Notes under the pieces: generated by a model
Told to the model about the DNA's origin: nothing
The model's database searches: none
Seen by the model: only the letters and a program-made list of their open reading frames with translations
Source of the DNA: a bacterium
GTDB lineage: Bacteria > Bdellovibrionota_C > UBA2361 > SZUA-149
DNA: 5,532 bases
Reading direction: 5' to 3'
NCBI GenBank assembly: GCA_003230795.1
Contig: QIGM01000001.1
Coordinates: 1-5,532 of the forward strand
Position numbers and translations under genes: made by a program
In this document: piece by piece, positions 5,338-5,532 of the stretch
How positions within the stretch are numbered: the first letter of the stretch is position 1
Layout of the letters: each line of letters opens with the position of its first letter

Positions 5338-5360
5338 GTAGATACGTAAAGTGCGTAAAA
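5318..5360. promoter_or_regulatory. Operator-like inverted repeat and half-sites at the rep stop codon
   Basis: TACTTACGCA (5318-5327) and TGCGTAAGTA (5331-5340) are perfect 10-bp arms around TGT and include the rep stop codon. Two further half-sites follow in direct orientation, TACGTAAA (5343-5350) and TGCGTAAAA (5352-5360). The cluster ends about 20 bp before the -35 box of the next promoter, where an activator or repressor would sit. Confidence 0.5.
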
Positions 5361-5380
5361 CTGCTTTGCCTTGAGAGATT

Positions 5381-5409
5381 AAGACATCTAATTTAGTTGA
5401 TGGTATAAT
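5381..5409 (+). promoter_or_regulatory. Strong sigma-70-type promoter with extended -10
   Basis: TATAAT at 5404-5409 is a perfect -10 box preceded by TGG (extended -10, TGnTATAAT). AAGACA at 5381-5386 matches four of six -35 positions at the ideal 17-bp distance. Transcription should start near 5416, about 20 nt before the next ATG, and drive the genes leaving the window on the right. Confidence 0.75.
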
Positions 5410-5423
5410 TGCGCAGAATTTTA

Positions 5424-5432
5424 GGGGGGGGG
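5424..5432 (+). repeat. Run of nine Gs in the 5' leader
   Basis: A G9 homopolymer lies between the predicted transcription start and the ATG at 5437, ending 4 nt before it, where the Shine-Dalgarno site should be. It may serve as the ribosome site. Its length makes replication slippage possible. Confidence 0.6.
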
Positions 5433-5436
5433 AATC

Positions 5437-5514
5437 ATGCGAATTAAGGGAGAGATTGCTCCACGAGTAAGCCCACTTTCACGAGAGATTAAGAACCTCA
5501 AGAGGAGAATGTAG
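5437..5514 (+). CDS. Possible 25-aa peptide or leader ORF
   Basis: The ORF reads MRIKGEIAPRVSPLSREIKN followed by LKRRM and TAG. It is basic and has no signal or membrane segment. It is the first ATG after a strong promoter and the G9 tract, and its stop lies 2 nt before the next ATG. That next gene has its own ribosome site (AGAGGAGA, 5501-5508) inside this ORF, so coupled translation is plausible. It may be a small protein, a leader peptide, or simply untranslated leader. I do not recognise it. Confidence 0.35.
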   Translation: MRIKGEIAPRVSPLSREIKNLKRRM

Positions 5515-5516
5515 TT

Positions 5517-5532
5517 ATGGGATTCTTTAGGC
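5517..5532 (+). CDS. Start of a gene truncated by the window edge
   Basis: The ATG at 5517 is followed by GFFR before the window ends. AGGAG at 5503-5507 lies 9 nt upstream, and the strong promoter at 5381-5409 would transcribe it. Too little is visible to identify it. Confidence 0.5.

Overview
The window looks like the maintenance region of a bacterial plasmid, or of a plasmid-like integrated element. It holds a partition operon and a replication-initiator-like gene, transcribed away from each other. Between them lies about 1.17 kb without a gene, carrying repeated AT-rich palindromic arrays. Base composition is moderate and most starts have AG-rich Shine-Dalgarno sites. I see nothing that safely assigns a phylum.

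Layout. Positions 1-297 hold no intact gene: an 18-bp palindrome, a hairpin, a coding-like C-terminal remnant in frame on the minus strand, and a 71-bp degenerate copy of part of the partition adaptor gene. Positions 298-2843 are a tightly overlapping minus-strand operon, read right to left: small excisionase-type HTH protein, ParA ATPase, 223-aa protein with a C-terminal ribbon-helix-helix domain (probable centromere-binding partner of ParA), and DinD. Every junction overlaps by 4 or 8 bp. A candidate promoter at 2937-2965 has its -35 box inside the first repeat array. Positions 2844-4011 hold five arrays built from one rule: AAGTT or AACTT pentamers every 8 bp, separated by CAT or ATG. An AT-rich patch, a strong bidirectional intrinsic terminator and the leader of the rep gene follow. 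Positions 4012-5337 encode a 441-aa protein with two N-terminal winged-helix-like segments, a polar linker and a conserved-looking C-terminal part, probably the replication initiator. The linker-coding DNA carries a consensus DnaA box, a 26-bp inverted repeat, an 80% AT patch and short direct repeats. After rep come an inverted repeat with extra half-sites, a near-ideal extended -10 promoter, a run of nine Gs, a 25-codon ORF and the start of a gene that leaves the window.

How it may work together (inference): the RHH protein binds the 8-bp-periodic arrays as operator and centromere, ParA moves the bound plasmid, and Rep initiates replication either at the intergenic arrays or at an origin inside its own gene. 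DinD, a modulator of RecA filaments in E. coli, is produced from the partition transcript rather than from its own promoter. The most unusual sequence signals are the 8-bp-periodic arrays, a perfect 30-bp palindrome covering exactly ten codons of dinD, and the adaptor-gene remnant whose differences from the intact copy are almost all synonymous.
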